A stretch of 54,330 bases of DNA from Chromera velia (Eukaryota; Sar; Chromeraceae), in the NCBI GenBank assembly GCA_018398765.1, contig JAHBMJ010000188.1:1-54330 (forward strand). Direction: 5' to 3'. How positions within the stretch are numbered: the first letter of the stretch is position 1; each line of letters starts with the position of its first letter. This document shows positions 9,021 to 20,517 of the stretch, piece after piece. The notes beneath the pieces were generated by a model. The model was not told the origin of the DNA and made no database searches. It was given only the letters and a program-made list of their open reading frames with translations. The translations under genes were made by a program, and so were the position numbers.

Positions 9021-12000
9021 CTAAAATTCTCCTTTCAACGAGTCTCGAAGCTTCCTCGCGTCCCCTTTTTTCTTTCCGCTGTTTCCCTTTGACCTCGACT
9101 CCTTTTTCTTGACGGCAGCACGGGCCCGCTCGCGCACCTTCGAAGAGTCATACCTGAAGGCAAAGAAAGAGAACAAAACAAAACGGGAGCTAGAGAGATA
9201 GAGCCACAAATTCGGAGCATATGCAAGCCTGGGGCAGGACGGGGCTTACAGCTTGAGATCGAATGACGGGGCTTACAGCTTGAGATCGAATGAAACAACA
9301 ATCGATTAGCGGCTCCAGATAGCCAAGCGAACAGAGGCAGAGAGACCGGAGGCTATAGGCGGAAGAGGAAGGGTGTGTAGAAAGAGAGAAACAGAGAGAT
9401 AGATAGAAAGGGAGACAGAGGGAGAGGGGGAGAGAGAGAGGGAAGAGCAAGGATGCCGAGGAAGAAAAAAAGAAGTGAAAAAAAACACTACGTGCGCAGA
9501 AGTGCACGGAAGAAGAGCACACCGCAGGAGATCTCTATCCATCTGCAAACAGCCGAGAATCTTAAACCAAGGCCAACGAGAACGCACCCATTTCTGAACT
9601 GACTGACTTCTTGCCACTCGGACGCCAAATGTGTTCAATTTTGTCCTTTCGAGGACGAGGGGCCCTTTCTCCCTCTCCCCCTTCTCCTTCTTCTTCCTCT
9701 CCGTCCTCATCCTCATCTGACGATTCGTCTTCTCCCCGCCCCTCCTCTCCTTCCCCTTCCCCCTCTTCTGGTCGTAGAGAGGAGGACAGGCTAGGAACCT
9801 CACCCTCACGCTCTATAAACGGGTCTTCATCTTCACCATCCTCTTCTCCTTCCTCCTCCCCTCCCCCCTTCCCATCCTGGGCAGAGGAGGAGGAGGAGGA
9901 GGACGGACCGGGATCAGAAGAGCGCACGTCCGCAAACCCTGCAGAAGGTCCATCCTCCCCGTCGCCCCCTTCCGCCTCGCCCTCCTCCTCCTCCTCAATC
10001 GCCTCCCCTCCCTGCACATCGGTCGGACAAAGAACACGAAGGGGGGAAGAGAACCGGTGTATAACGACTGAAAGAAAAAGAAAAAGAAAAAAGGGCCCCA
10101 CGGCAACCCTCACGCAAAACAAAGGCCCTGCATGTGAGTCAGCTCTCTGGAGAGAGGCACTTTTTTCTTCCCCAACGTCGAGTGTACCCATGCAGGGAAA
10201 ATGATGGGAGGAACGGGGTGCACAGGAAGCATTGGCGTGAGACAGGACACGAAAGCAACCGAGAGAGGACACAGGGAAGGAGACGTTCGCTCCCCCCCTT
10301 TTGACATCTTTGAAGCGTAAAAGAGGAGGATTGTTCCATTTTCGCTCCAAGCCCTCCGTGCTCTAACGTTCATTTCATTGATAGAGAGCAGACCTTCTCT
10401 TCATCGTCGCACGTAACGGTTTCGCTCCCCCCCCCCCCCCCGCCCTGTCTCCCCCCCCCTGTTGCTCTCTGTTGGAAGTGCGGAAATAAATCCCACTTCA
10501 CTCGAGGCTTATTGACGTGAACAGACGAAAGAGCAACAAGTGTACGCACTCTACAAACACCATCCAACCAGCCTTCCTTCTTCCCCTTTTCATTCAAATG
10601 CTCACTTCATTCCCTGCCCCCTCACCTGTGCAGCAGTTTCTGTGTCTGCTGTGCCCTCCTCAGCCTGTGTCCTCCTCTCTTCCACCGCCTCAAGGAGCAA
10701 GAGGTTCTCGGCGGCACTCACACCCATGCGCTGGGCAAACTCCAGCGCTTGTGCATGTGCGGAGTTGCGAACGATTCTCTCCTTGTGCGCAGCGCTGCCA
10801 GTGGGGGGCGCTGCCTCCTTCTCGTTGACGATGTCTTTAAACCTGCATGGGGCACAAAAATGCGTTTATTAAATTGAGCTAGATGACGAAACGTTGCTTT
10901 CAAAGATCACTTATCATTCGTGCGTGGAGTCGGGGAAGGAACGGAAGTCAACGAAGTTCAAGGGCTGTCAGGGAGCAACAGAGAAACTCGAGGGTCGAGA
11001 CAGTCAGATTAGGGATGGAAAGATGGAAAATAAAAACAAGGAAAGAACATATGCGATGACTGGGAGGAAAAAAAAAACGCAAGCGACAAACCAGCTAGCT
11101 GTGGTACTGACTCACTTACTTGGGCACTTCCTCGACCTCGATTCCAAATTTCTTTGCGAACAGAGTCGCCACACAACGCACATCCCTGTCGAAATACATT
11201 TCGGCATTGGGATGGCTGACTGGCACGATCTGGGGGAAGTCTGCAGACAAAATTAAGAAAGGCGTCGAGGGAGCCATCAAAAGGAAGTTAACTTCCAGAG
11301 AAACTCGAGACTCTTGTGTATGGAGGCAGATGGTACTCATAGGGAAAATAGAGACGGAACGGAAGGCAGACTTTATCGCAAGAAAGGAAAGAGACAACTG
11401 ACAGACGGACGTACTGACCGATCAATGTCACTTCCTCGTCATCGCTGAGCATCAGGTTGAATTCATTGAAGTCCCCGTGAATCAACCCCGACTGCGCAAG
11501 TCTGATGATCAAATGCATCAATTTCTCCAGAACTTTGAAGGGACGCTCAAGGGATCGCACTTGAACTAGAGGGGTGGCATCAACAAAGCCCATCACAATG
11601 GCATGACGGTTCACGTCGACTGGCTCAGGCACGGGGAAACCGTTTTCCTTTAAAGCTCTCATGTATGCAAACTCTTTCAAAGCAGCGAGTCGCGCCAGAT
11701 ACATCCAGCTGGCGTTGCTTCTGTGCTGGAGGTAGTCTCTGTTGGTCTTTACAGACCGGAAGGAGACTCTTCCCAGTCGATGAAGCTTCAGGATCAAAAC
11801 GCGGCCTTCCTCGTCTTTGCAGAGATGGATATCTGACTCCTTCCCCACACCCATGCGAACCCCCACCCCTGATATCTTACCCCGATGCACCAACACTTTC
11901 AGCGCCAGGTAGTCATAACCTAGGTAGGTCAGTTTGTACCCGTCGTACTTCTTTCGGTCATGTGCAAGCAGCTTGTGTTTGAGAAGATTGGAAAGGATGG

Positions 12001-12148
12001 AATGGATCCCGTGCCTTCTCAAATTGGAAATCGACTCGATCAGCGGAGTCGGCACGTACTCGTGGTTCTTGTGACCCATCTCAACTGCTGTCAGAACACG
12101 AAAATCCGCTTTCGAGAGGTAACGGAAGACCTCCGCGTCCAACTTCAT
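9021..12148 (-). CDS. RIOK2: RIO2 atypical protein kinase
   Basis: Five exons, read from high to low coordinate: 12148-11419, 11240-11120, 10842-10626, 10011-9608, 9153-9021; phases close to give 534 residues. RIO2 binds pre-40S ribosomes in nucleus and cytoplasm and uses ATP binding and hydrolysis for final 18S rRNA maturation and release of assembly factors. Seen: an N-terminal winged-helix domain (about 1-84, with FRVLTAVEMGHKNHE), P-loop GVGKESDI near 101-107, ATP-binding Lys in LILKLHR (121), catalytic loop HGDFNEFN with Asp226, and the metal-binding Asp at 244 created across the exon 1/2 junction (TLI-DFPQ). SHPNAEMYFDRDV is a RIO2 signature. Exon 4 is a long acidic Glu/Asp/Ser segment and the last exon is a basic tail, as in other RIO2 proteins. 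Intron 4 contains a duplicated 27-base segment near 9239-9292. Confidence 0.96.
9239..9292. repeat. Tandem duplication of 27 bp in RIOK2 intron 4
   Basis: The unit GACGGGGCTTACAGCTTGAG followed by ATCGAAT occurs twice in a row with no change, which points to a recent local duplication. Confidence 0.9.
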
Positions 12149-13249
12149 CTTGTATTGACTTCAAAGGAGAAACCGGGATCGGAGACGGGATAGGAATTCA
12201 CAAAGTTAGGAGCCCAGTCAGCGATCAAATCAAACCGCCACTGAAACCTCACTCAAGCACTTTTCAGCTAAGCTTTTCATAACACGTTTCGGAACAACGA
12301 GTGCTAGCAGCTGTTCGCCAAGCTACAGATGCTGCTCCGCAGTCGGCAGAGAGAATGCATGGGATAACCGTGCACGAGAAGGGCGCAAAGCCGATTTTTG
12401 CACGTCTCGTATGTGACTCAAAGCCGATTTCAGTAAATTAAGCTCGATCCGCCTGGCGGCGCACCCTTCACCGCCCCCCCCGCGCGCCGTAGCGCGCCGC
12501 CACCCCAAAAATTTTTGATAGGCATGTTTTGATGATTGAGGTTTTTGTTATGCATGCCACGTCCCCGTGTATGAGAGGCGGATCTAGCCTAGTCTGTCAA
12601 AAGGTTCCGGTTCGTCCCGTCTGTTCTGGCATGTTTCACTGTGTTAACTGTGTTTTGATTAGTTTTGATGTGGAGACATGCACTACCCAGATAGGAGAAA
12701 CTAAGAAAAACTTCCATACCCCCTCGAACCTACTACTTAATACCTACTAATAAGTTTGTAAAACTATGTAAAACTCTTTTATCTCCGCATGTCTTCTTAG
12801 TAAATATATTTTCCCTTGATCATACATTTTTTTTTTTTTACAGTATAACTTATCAAATATTATCAAAGTATTACAAAGTATGTCAAAATTGTGAACGAGC
12901 ACCATCAGATCAGGCGCCTAGGGCCCCTCTTCTGAGAGTATCTGCATGGGGAGTTTAACATTAACTAACGTTAACTTAGCCTTACCTAGCCTTTAGTCTC
13001 ACTCTGCCGTAAATAGTACCTTTAAGTGCCTTGTTACATGACTATGGTAACCCACAGACTCGATCATTCATCGCTCTGTACTACTTTATAGTGCTAGTAA
13101 CAAAAAAATTTTTTTTCTCTACTTTTCATCAAATCAACATATAATCTTTTAAAAATGAAACACGTTTTAGAATAACTTAACTCAAGTTAAACTTGTACCA
13201 AGGAACTTAAAGAAAGCATACATACAGTGTGTATATATGTATTATGTGT

Positions 13250-13297
<48 letters not shown>

Positions 13298-13381
13298 ATG
13301 TGTGCATGTGTGCATGTGTGCATTTGTGCATGTGTGTGTGTGTATGTGTGTGTATGTGTGTGTGTGTGTTTGTATGTGTGT

Positions 13382-13424
<43 letters not shown>

Positions 13425-13431
13425 TATGTGT

Positions 13432-13484
<53 letters not shown>

Positions 13485-13778
13485 TGTGTGACATTGGCGT
13501 GATGGGAAAACCAACAGTATACTTTATACAACAAGAACTGCAGACTGCTTGTTACAAAGCCCTGTCAAGAGTACGGCCGGGGGGCTGGCGGGGGCATAAC
13601 AAGGAACAGTATCAGGAAGCATACTGAGTGACAGGCCATATGATATGAAAAAATGTAAAGACAATCAACTCTCAGCCTTAAAAGGGACAAATCGAACGGA
13701 ATTCTTCGAGAAAGGAAACATGATAAAAGAAAATCACAAAATGAATTCTAGTTTCTTCATTTATGAACCTCATCAAAT
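12149..13778. other. Intergenic region upstream of RIOK2
   Basis: About 12149-12520 should contain the RIOK2 promoter and 5' UTR. The rest is AT-rich with no supported gene. A 270-base GT microsatellite occupies 13222-13490. Open frames through that tract (Cys/Val or His/Thr repeats) are artefacts of the dinucleotide. Confidence 0.6.
13222..13490. repeat. (TG)n microsatellite
   Basis: About 270 bases of alternating TG interrupted by CATG, TATG and TTTG variants. Alternating purine-pyrimidine tracts of this length can adopt Z-DNA. Confidence 0.97.
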
Positions 13779-13878
13779 TAGAATATTGCTTTTGTATTGG
13801 GACACTGGATGCCTGCTAACCAGATTTTGAGATCTTCCTCCTCCTCCAAGTCTCCCGCGCATGCATTTTTGGAGTCAT

Positions 13879-15015
13879 TCACTGTAGATTCTCTACCCGA
13901 TTGTTTAAAGGATCCCCATCCATGTGGTCGACATGAAGGGTTCTTGCGTCGGCACCTCCAGCCACGAGAGCCTGCTTTTGCTCTTGCAGAAAGGCCTCGG
14001 CAACAAGTCGATGAACTCGAAAGTGCTTTCCTTTCACATGAGTGTACAGATATCCGCAGATCACAGATCCCGTACTGACTCTTCCATTTGAATCTCTCCG
14101 ACGTCCGTTGTTTGAGACCTCTATGCACGGAGTCAGGTCCAGATTCTCATACCTGGGTTCACGGATCGGTACAAGTCGACCGTTGTGGTCGTGGACAAAG
14201 TAAAGTCGCTTGAAATGCTCACCTTCCTGTAATTGCATCTTTCCTGGGTCAATTCTGATCTTCCAGCCCTTGATGTCTACCCCAGAAGGATTGCAGGAGA
14301 GGTGTGCCGATGATAACGAGCCGCGGCTGCCGGTACAAGTCTTCAAAAATCTTGCACAAGCAAGGAGACTGGTGAAGGTCTGTTCTTCCTCCGTAACTAG
14401 ATTTTTCGCAAAGACGGGGAAAGCATGTGAAGGCGTTCGGCGGGGTGTGTCGCGCGATGCTACCGTCTTTCCACTGTGCTCCTTTGGCGTCACCCATTGC
14501 AAATTCTCAACAGCATTGTTTTTCCTGTCCCCGTCCTTGTGGTTCACATGCAGGCACACATTAGGAAATTCTTTTGCTTTGTTCTCTCTCTCTTTTGACA
14601 AAAACGTCAGCGCGACAAGTCGGTGTACAGTGTGTGTGTTGTTTCTACCGAAGGCTCGTATGAATGCTCTGAAATAACCAGAATTCTTCTCCAGATTCCC
14701 CTTTCCTTCTGGACCGATAAGATGTCCGCGGCTATTCTAAATTTTTCCGCTTCGGGATACTTTCCACCCACACAATACACCGTTGAAGAGCGGAGGGATG
14801 TCCATAAATTCTTCTTCCTTACCCTCATGACTGCTCACAACTCCCTTGGTCCTCAGGCTGTTGTCGTTGAAGTGCCTGAGAGTCGAAAAATGGCGGTCCG
14901 AATGCCCACTTTGGAGCTGCAGCAAGCGATGTGGAGCTATGGACAAGAGAGGAGCCTGTAGCAGCGATTTGCTAGTCTGAAATAGACGGGCGACACGGGT
15001 TTGGCAACTGCGCAT
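13879..15015 (-). CDS. Two-module HNH nuclease with mitochondrial-type presequence
   Basis: Modelled as two exons, 15015-14823 and 14708-13879, joined by a 114-base GT-AG intron (donor GTAAGG, phase 1), giving 340 residues. Exon 1 encodes an Arg/Ser/Leu-rich leader with no acidic residue for about 37 positions (MRSCQTRVARLFQTSKSLLQ) and then DRHFSTL, typical of a mitochondrial presequence. Exon 2 carries a first HNH module (TVHRLVALTFL, HVNHKDGDRKNN near 118-129, ENLQWVTPKEH), then a stretch like the NUMOD1/IENR1 DNA-binding repeat of intron-encoded nucleases (FTSLLACARFLKT), then NUMOD4-like EVSNNGR, then a second module (FRVHRLVAEAFL, HVDHMDGDPLNNRVENLQ). The second module stops at TGA where the first has Trp; after the TGA the frame still reads MTPKMHAR, matching VTPKEH. 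The family cuts DNA and is found in homing elements of phages and organelles. The presence of a nuclear intron argues for a host-adapted gene. Whether it is active is unknown. Confidence 0.8.
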
Positions 15016-17366
15016 GCTTTTGGTATTGCTTGCCCCCGTGCACCCCCCCTCAAGTTGGTTCAGTGAAGGTTCAGACCGTTTTGTTCTGTCCGTCCAGCCG
15101 ATTATGTGTGGAGCGTCCGTGTGTATCAAAGCCACAAAAAATTGCGCTAGCCTAGCTGTGAAGAAGTCACTTAGAAGTGACGCAAAAACTTGCTATCACT
15201 GCTGTGTGTAGCCTGCTTCCTGGCCGGCATGCAGGCAGTCCCAGGCTTGGAGTGGCGCACCATGCATGCATGCATGCATGCAAGGATTGCAATCTGACGC
15301 AAGCAAGCTGCATGCAAGAAAAATGAGAACTTCACGATTGACGCACGCCGGCCAGCTGACCAGGTGCCGGGGGGACACAAAAAAATTCGCGTGTCCGATG
15401 GTATCGGATAAGGGGGGAGGGGGGGGGACCGCGATCGGAAGAATGTAAAAGAGTCCCTGATAAGTAAATTGAAAACTTTCGGAGCATCTATACTGTCATT
15501 CAAGAACCAATATTGAAGGTTCATAGACTCACACTCCCAATCAGAGGTCTCAAGTTTTGTGCCTTGAATTTTCTCTGTATAGGCGATGATCCTTCATTTT
15601 TTTATTTTTCTCCTGCCATACATTTTTTTTGACCGGCGAAGCCAGAAGGCTTCTGGACACACTTTTTGCGCCCCCCCCCCNNNNNNNNNCTCCACGGGAA
15701 AAGCTACAGAAACCCCCCTCCCCCAGGAAAAAAGCCCAGGGATGCAGCCTGTCGCTCTCCGGGGCCACTGATGCACGCGACGCGGGACCCCGGTTCATAC
15801 ACGCTTTTCTGGACCATTTGGGGTGGGATCTTTCCGGGGCCTTTTTTTGGTGAAAGACACTGTGTGCATAGGCTGGGGTATTTCTCTTTTATAAATGCTC
15901 CTCGCTTCGCTTTCCGGGCCACAATGTAACACGATCCTCTTTAGTCTCTCTCTGGTCCTGTGTCAGGCCAGTATGCATCTTGCCTAGGCATAGATCCTGT
16001 CCGTCTGTTACGTGCTGTCAGCGCAATGATGGCCTTGCCCCCCTCCCAGACTAAGCCATCGATCCTAGTTTATACCTTTTATGACAAACAAAAATTAATG
16101 TTTTTCATTCTCCGTGTGTTCGCATGGTCAACTCTGTCTATCTATAGATGAGCGTAGAGGTCTTCTTTCCCCTTCCCGGCTTCTTCTTCAGTGATGCCCG
16201 TGTCCAAATAAAAAAAATTGTTTCTCCTCAACATTTCTTTGTTAAACTTTTTTCATCACATCAATTTTCTCTCTCTCATACGCTTAACGGCTTTCGACTT
16301 CTTATTCATGTTTCTTCAATCTGATGTTACAAGGCTCTTCTTCTCTTTTTTATCTTTTACACGCATCACCTATAGAAATAGTCTTTTTCTTTCCTTCATT
16401 TCCCCTGCGAGTGCCCTGCTGGCTTTCCCCCTTCCTTTACTTTTTCTTCTCTGCAAGACATCAATGCAACGCGTACATGCATGCATACATGCAGTCGGCG
16501 CACATCGCGTGCCACTTCGTATGTTAGACTATATAGCAGCTGCTAGTAAGTAGCATGTAAGCTAAAGTTTCAATTCTGTGAAACGAAATCGTCCCTCTCA
16601 GCTTGCAGTCCAAGTCACACATGTTCCAGAATTTGTGTGAAGAACTTAAACCTGGACTTCAGGAACGATAACTGTAACCTCAGTCTGTAAGGGAATTGAC
16701 TTTTTTTTTTTTAGTTTGGCATTTTCTGTAGTCGTTTTTCTTATAGGTGTAAGTACAAGCCGTCCCCCGGTAGACTCGATGGTGGTGGACTTGAGGACTA
16801 CATCTGGAACACTGTGGACGTTTTGATCTGACGAAGACGGTCTCCGCCCAGCGCTGAAGGCGCCGGCGCGCTTTCTGCCTGCGTGCCGAAGGCGCACGGG
16901 CGGCTTTTACCAGAATTTGAATGCCAATAAATTAAAAGAGACTACTAAATGGAAAATAATACAAAAAAAATTATATTATACTATAGTATAATTTTATGAT
17001 TCTAACTATACTCCTATACATTGCTTTATCACTATCATGAGTAATGACGAGTAAAATCTATAATTAATTAAATGATAAATTTTGGTATGAACCTGGATTC
17101 GAACTAAAAATATTAAAATTACTATAAGAAAGCAATGCTAAGTTATGCGTCATGTACAAATATCAAAAATCTGGATTTGTTTAAACATACGACGTGTCAT
17201 ACGTCAAAAGAGGTTAACCATAGTTGACCGGCATAAAAAAAATAACTTTTCAATTACACTATGATTTTATAGTTATGACCTAGAAAACAACGCAATGGCC
17301 GGTGTTGGCCCTAGCGTTGGCCGCTGAGTGGCGTATTTCTTGACTTCAACTTGAAGGGAAGGATTC
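15016..17366. other. Intergenic region with assembly gap
   Basis: No supported gene. It contains a TGCATGCATGCA run near 15262-15282, a run of N at 15681-15689 flanked by poly-C/poly-G (an unresolved homopolymer), a T-rich stretch, and very AT-rich DNA at 16920-17290. A tRNA T-arm-like word on the minus strand near 17092-17104 could be a degraded SINE. The 5' end of the HNH gene lies at its left edge. Confidence 0.5.
15681..15689. other. Assembly gap (N run)
   Basis: Nine N between a poly-C tract and TCCACGGG. Open frames spanning it are not reliable. Confidence 0.99.
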
Positions 17367-20300
17367 TCACAACCAGCTTGGAATCTTTGTTATCTTTTCA
17401 GGAGGCCTCAACACTCCTCCCTCCTCCGGCTCGTCTTCCCCTTTCCACCCGAGAAGACTTCTTCTCCCCTTCGGCGGACTGCTGTCACTTTCTCCACCCA
17501 ATCGCTGCCCCACTCCCCCCGCGTTACTGTGCAAACCCCTTCTTGCCCGTTCTCCTGTCCGTATCGGCTCTGCAACCGACACTCCATAGTTAGAGACGGC
17601 ATCGGCATCGCCTCCCAGTCTGGCCACTTCGGGTAGGGAGGACCAGATCTGCATGCAAAAAGAAGGGGACAAACTTTTTATTTTTTCACCTTTTGTCCAA
17701 TTGTTTAAGGAAGCCACGAAAAATTGCCTCGAAGCTGCGGTGCTGCAACAAAACCGGAAGGTCAAATTTGGTAACTGAACGAAGCAACCAAAACTTTTTG
17801 AACGACCCTTATGCCAGAATGAAGAGAATGCGTTCTATCCTGAGACTACAGGTTTTCATTCGCGGTATTTCCATTTACCCGACCCTCCATCTCTCTCTCT
17901 TTGTCCATTCGCAGAAATGAATTTGGGGTCCGCCTCTGCTGTCCCTCCCGTCCATTCCGTTTGAGCCCGCCCACCTGCTGTGCTGCCCGTTTGGTGTGTT
18001 GCGGGAACATCCGGGGAACTCCCGGTTGAATGACCTCTGCCCCCACGCCTCTGATGTTGATGAAGTGGTCCAGAATCAGACAGGCAGCCTTGGCGTCAAC
18101 TCTCCTGTCTTCCCTCAGGTGTGCGTCTCCTCTCCTTCCCATCTGTCTCTTGGCCTCAGCCGTTGAGAAGTTCTCGTTGAAAAAGAACACGGAGGGGGGG
18201 CGGCCCCGCACACGAAGCATCAACTCGTCTTCAGCAGCGTCCCGCAAGGCCGCAGCGAAGTCCCTGCAATTTGTTTGTTGTGTTTGAAGGAGCAAGAGGA
18301 CGGGGACGTAAAAAGGGAAACGGGGAGATAAATACAAACACACCAACGTGGATACATCCATAGATAGAGAAATCGAAACTAAGGAGCAAGCGAACGAGAG
18401 AGGGAGAAAGAAAGAAAAAAATGCAAGCAAGAAAAGAAGAACTGAGGAAGAAAAGATGAAGAAGACACCGGGCTTCTTTCCCAGCCTCCGTTTGAAGCAG
18501 AAGAGGAAACAAAGTGACTCCGAACCATCATGACAAGATCACGACCGAGGAGAACAATTAATTAAGCACTCCTCCTTGAAATGGAAAGAAAAACCATAGT
18601 CAAACCGACCGAAACAGCATCGTGTGAAAGTCCAATTCTCCGAAGTGTTTCAGACTGCATGGCATCGTGCCAGAGAGAAGACAAAGAAGTGGTCGGATAG
18701 AACGCAGAGCACGGCACAGAGGCAAAACGGCAAGAAAAAGCAACCAAGGATGCTGGGAGGAAAGAAAGAAGAAAGCAGGGTCGGAGGGCAAAACACAACA
18801 GTTCCACTCCATCTGAATCTTCATGCGATAAGGCACGAAAAAAGGATTCCCCTTTTCGCATTGGTTCCATTTCTGTTCCCATTTCCCCCTCCCTTCTATT
18901 AAACATTCATCTAGGCCGACTCTACGTAGTGTTCCCCCCTCACCGAGAGAAGGAACGAAAGTACAAGCAGCGAAAGTACGGCAAGGAAGGGATTGTAGGA
19001 GACAAGCGCCAATGGATGAATCACTGCTCCACACTCAGTTACTCACTCTCCCACTCACTCTGGCCGTTTCTGAACCGGTTTCCCGACCACAAACGTGGAG
19101 ACTCGGTAGGTCTTTGCTGCATCGGGCGAGGAGTAAGTCGTTGGGGGGAGATGCTACACACAGAGAGAGGTTGTTGGTGCTGGTCTTTGTGATTCTTGTT
19201 CATTAAGGAGGGAAGAAAAAAAGAAGGGAGACGAGGAGGTGCGATCGAGGGACTGCAGAGTCGCTAGACAGGGAGGGAGGCTTCAGAGTGGACGGACGAA
19301 TAGGTGAAGCTGCGCCGCGAAACTAAAGAAAGGGGGGGAGAAAGGCAAGCGAAAAGGGAAGAGGAAACGAGACGGCACAAAGACCTTTGTTTCATGTTTT
19401 TTCTCATGTAGAAAGGTCGCGTTCGTCTGAAAGCGATGAAATAAAGATTGCCGCATGGCTCAAGATTTGATGGTATTGTAGAACATTTCGGAGAGTGCTA
19501 GACAGACGGACAGACGGGCACTAGAATAGATGCTGACTCACCGATTCGCACAATTTTGTCTGCTGTCTCCTCGGGGATCGAAGACGTCTCGATGACTCGC
19601 AGCGGTTCCGACCGACCATTACTGGAGATTAGAGACAGACCTGCATGCCAGGACCACCCGCTTGATGATGAATCACTGCGGTATTGGCCATACCACAAAA
19701 GCCCATCCAAACGAACCGAACTGAAACCAAAAAGCCGGCAGAGAAAGTGGAGGATCCACCTACCGGCATTCTCATCCCCTGCCGCCCCCCCCCCCACCCA
19801 CCCCCCTCCAGCAAAACCATGCAAGAGACACACTCATTTCGTGTTTTTTGTATAATTAGTTACTGGACGGAGGCGTTTAAGAAGGGGAGGCGGACAACTG
19901 TTCCACAAATCTCCAGGAAAGGTAGAAGGGAAACCAGAGGAAAGGAAGGGAAATCATGTCACCCTACAACAGAGACCGCGAAGGACTGGCAAGGAAAGCA
20001 TTCGCGAAATTCATTTCCTTGAAACCATTTAAAAACGCGTCTTCATTTAGAAATCGTTGCGCAAAAGAGATTCATTCCACTCGATTTCAATCCACCCACC
20101 AGTCTTCCAGAGTCCGTAGTCCACACCGATCATGTCCTCCACTCCTCTGTACCCCTCCCTCCCTACAAACACAAAGTCAGAGCCGTACTGAGATTCACCA
20201 CTCTCCTCTGCCGTCTCCTCTTCCTCCCCTCGAGTCGAACCAAGCCTGGACAGGCAGAGGGGAAGACGACAACTGCTGTCTGAGGACCTCACATGCAGCG

Positions 20301-20517
20301 AAGGGAACTTCGGCCCCTCACAACTGGCTGGAGACAGGCAAGTGGAAGGGGAACTAGTTTGCCGCCGGAGTGCTGCAAAAAAGGCAAAGACAAAAAGTCA
20401 TTCCAGTCAAGATTATAATGCAAAAAGAAGCTTGCGCTGCACTGTCTTTCCAGGCCGAGAGCATCGAAGAAGTGGCCTACCCAGGGCGCCAAGAAATAAG
20501 GCGATGGGGCCCGACAT
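17367..20517 (-). CDS. RuvX/YqgF-family nuclease, organelle-targeted
   Basis: Six exons from high to low: 20517-20481, 20372-20100, 19640-19542, 19116-19059, 18263-17879, 17648-17367; phases close to give 377 residues. Bacterial YqgF/RuvX (about 140 residues) has an RNase H fold and processes the 5' end of pre-16S rRNA. Seen: first strand MIGVDYG with Asp97, LISSNGRSEPLRVIE, TFVVGKP, then FFFNENFSTAEA where bacterial proteins have DERLSTVEA (Asp replaced by Asn185, Glu186 kept), and VDAKAACLILDHFI with Asp212. The leader MSGPIALFLGALALRRQTS has a hydrophobic core followed by Ser/Thr-rich sequence, so plastid routing through a bipartite leader is plausible. The C-terminal 150 residues are an extension without recognised domains. 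The first exon (37 bases) is chosen because its phase fits; it is the least certain part. Confidence 0.82.

Noticed and set aside
9611-10204. Plus-strand Ser/Pro-rich frame
   Set aside because: Antisense to the acidic exon of RIOK2; Glu/Asp codons read backwards give Ser/Pro.
13222-13490. Long Cys/Val and His/Thr open frames in the GT tract
   Set aside because: They are forced by the dinucleotide repeat and appear in several frames on both strands.
14737-14822. Continuous reading of the HNH leader frame through 14822-14709
   Set aside because: That frame hits a TAG before the HNH module; removal of a 114-base GT-AG intron joins leader and module in phase.
16920-17300. tRNA gene on the minus strand
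   Set aside because: Only a T-arm-like word is present; the anticodon stem has a nine-base loop and the acceptor stem does not pair.
18600-19034. Minus-strand frame with Cys/Phe-rich sequence
   Set aside because: Lies within intron 4 of the YqgF-like gene and has no family motif.
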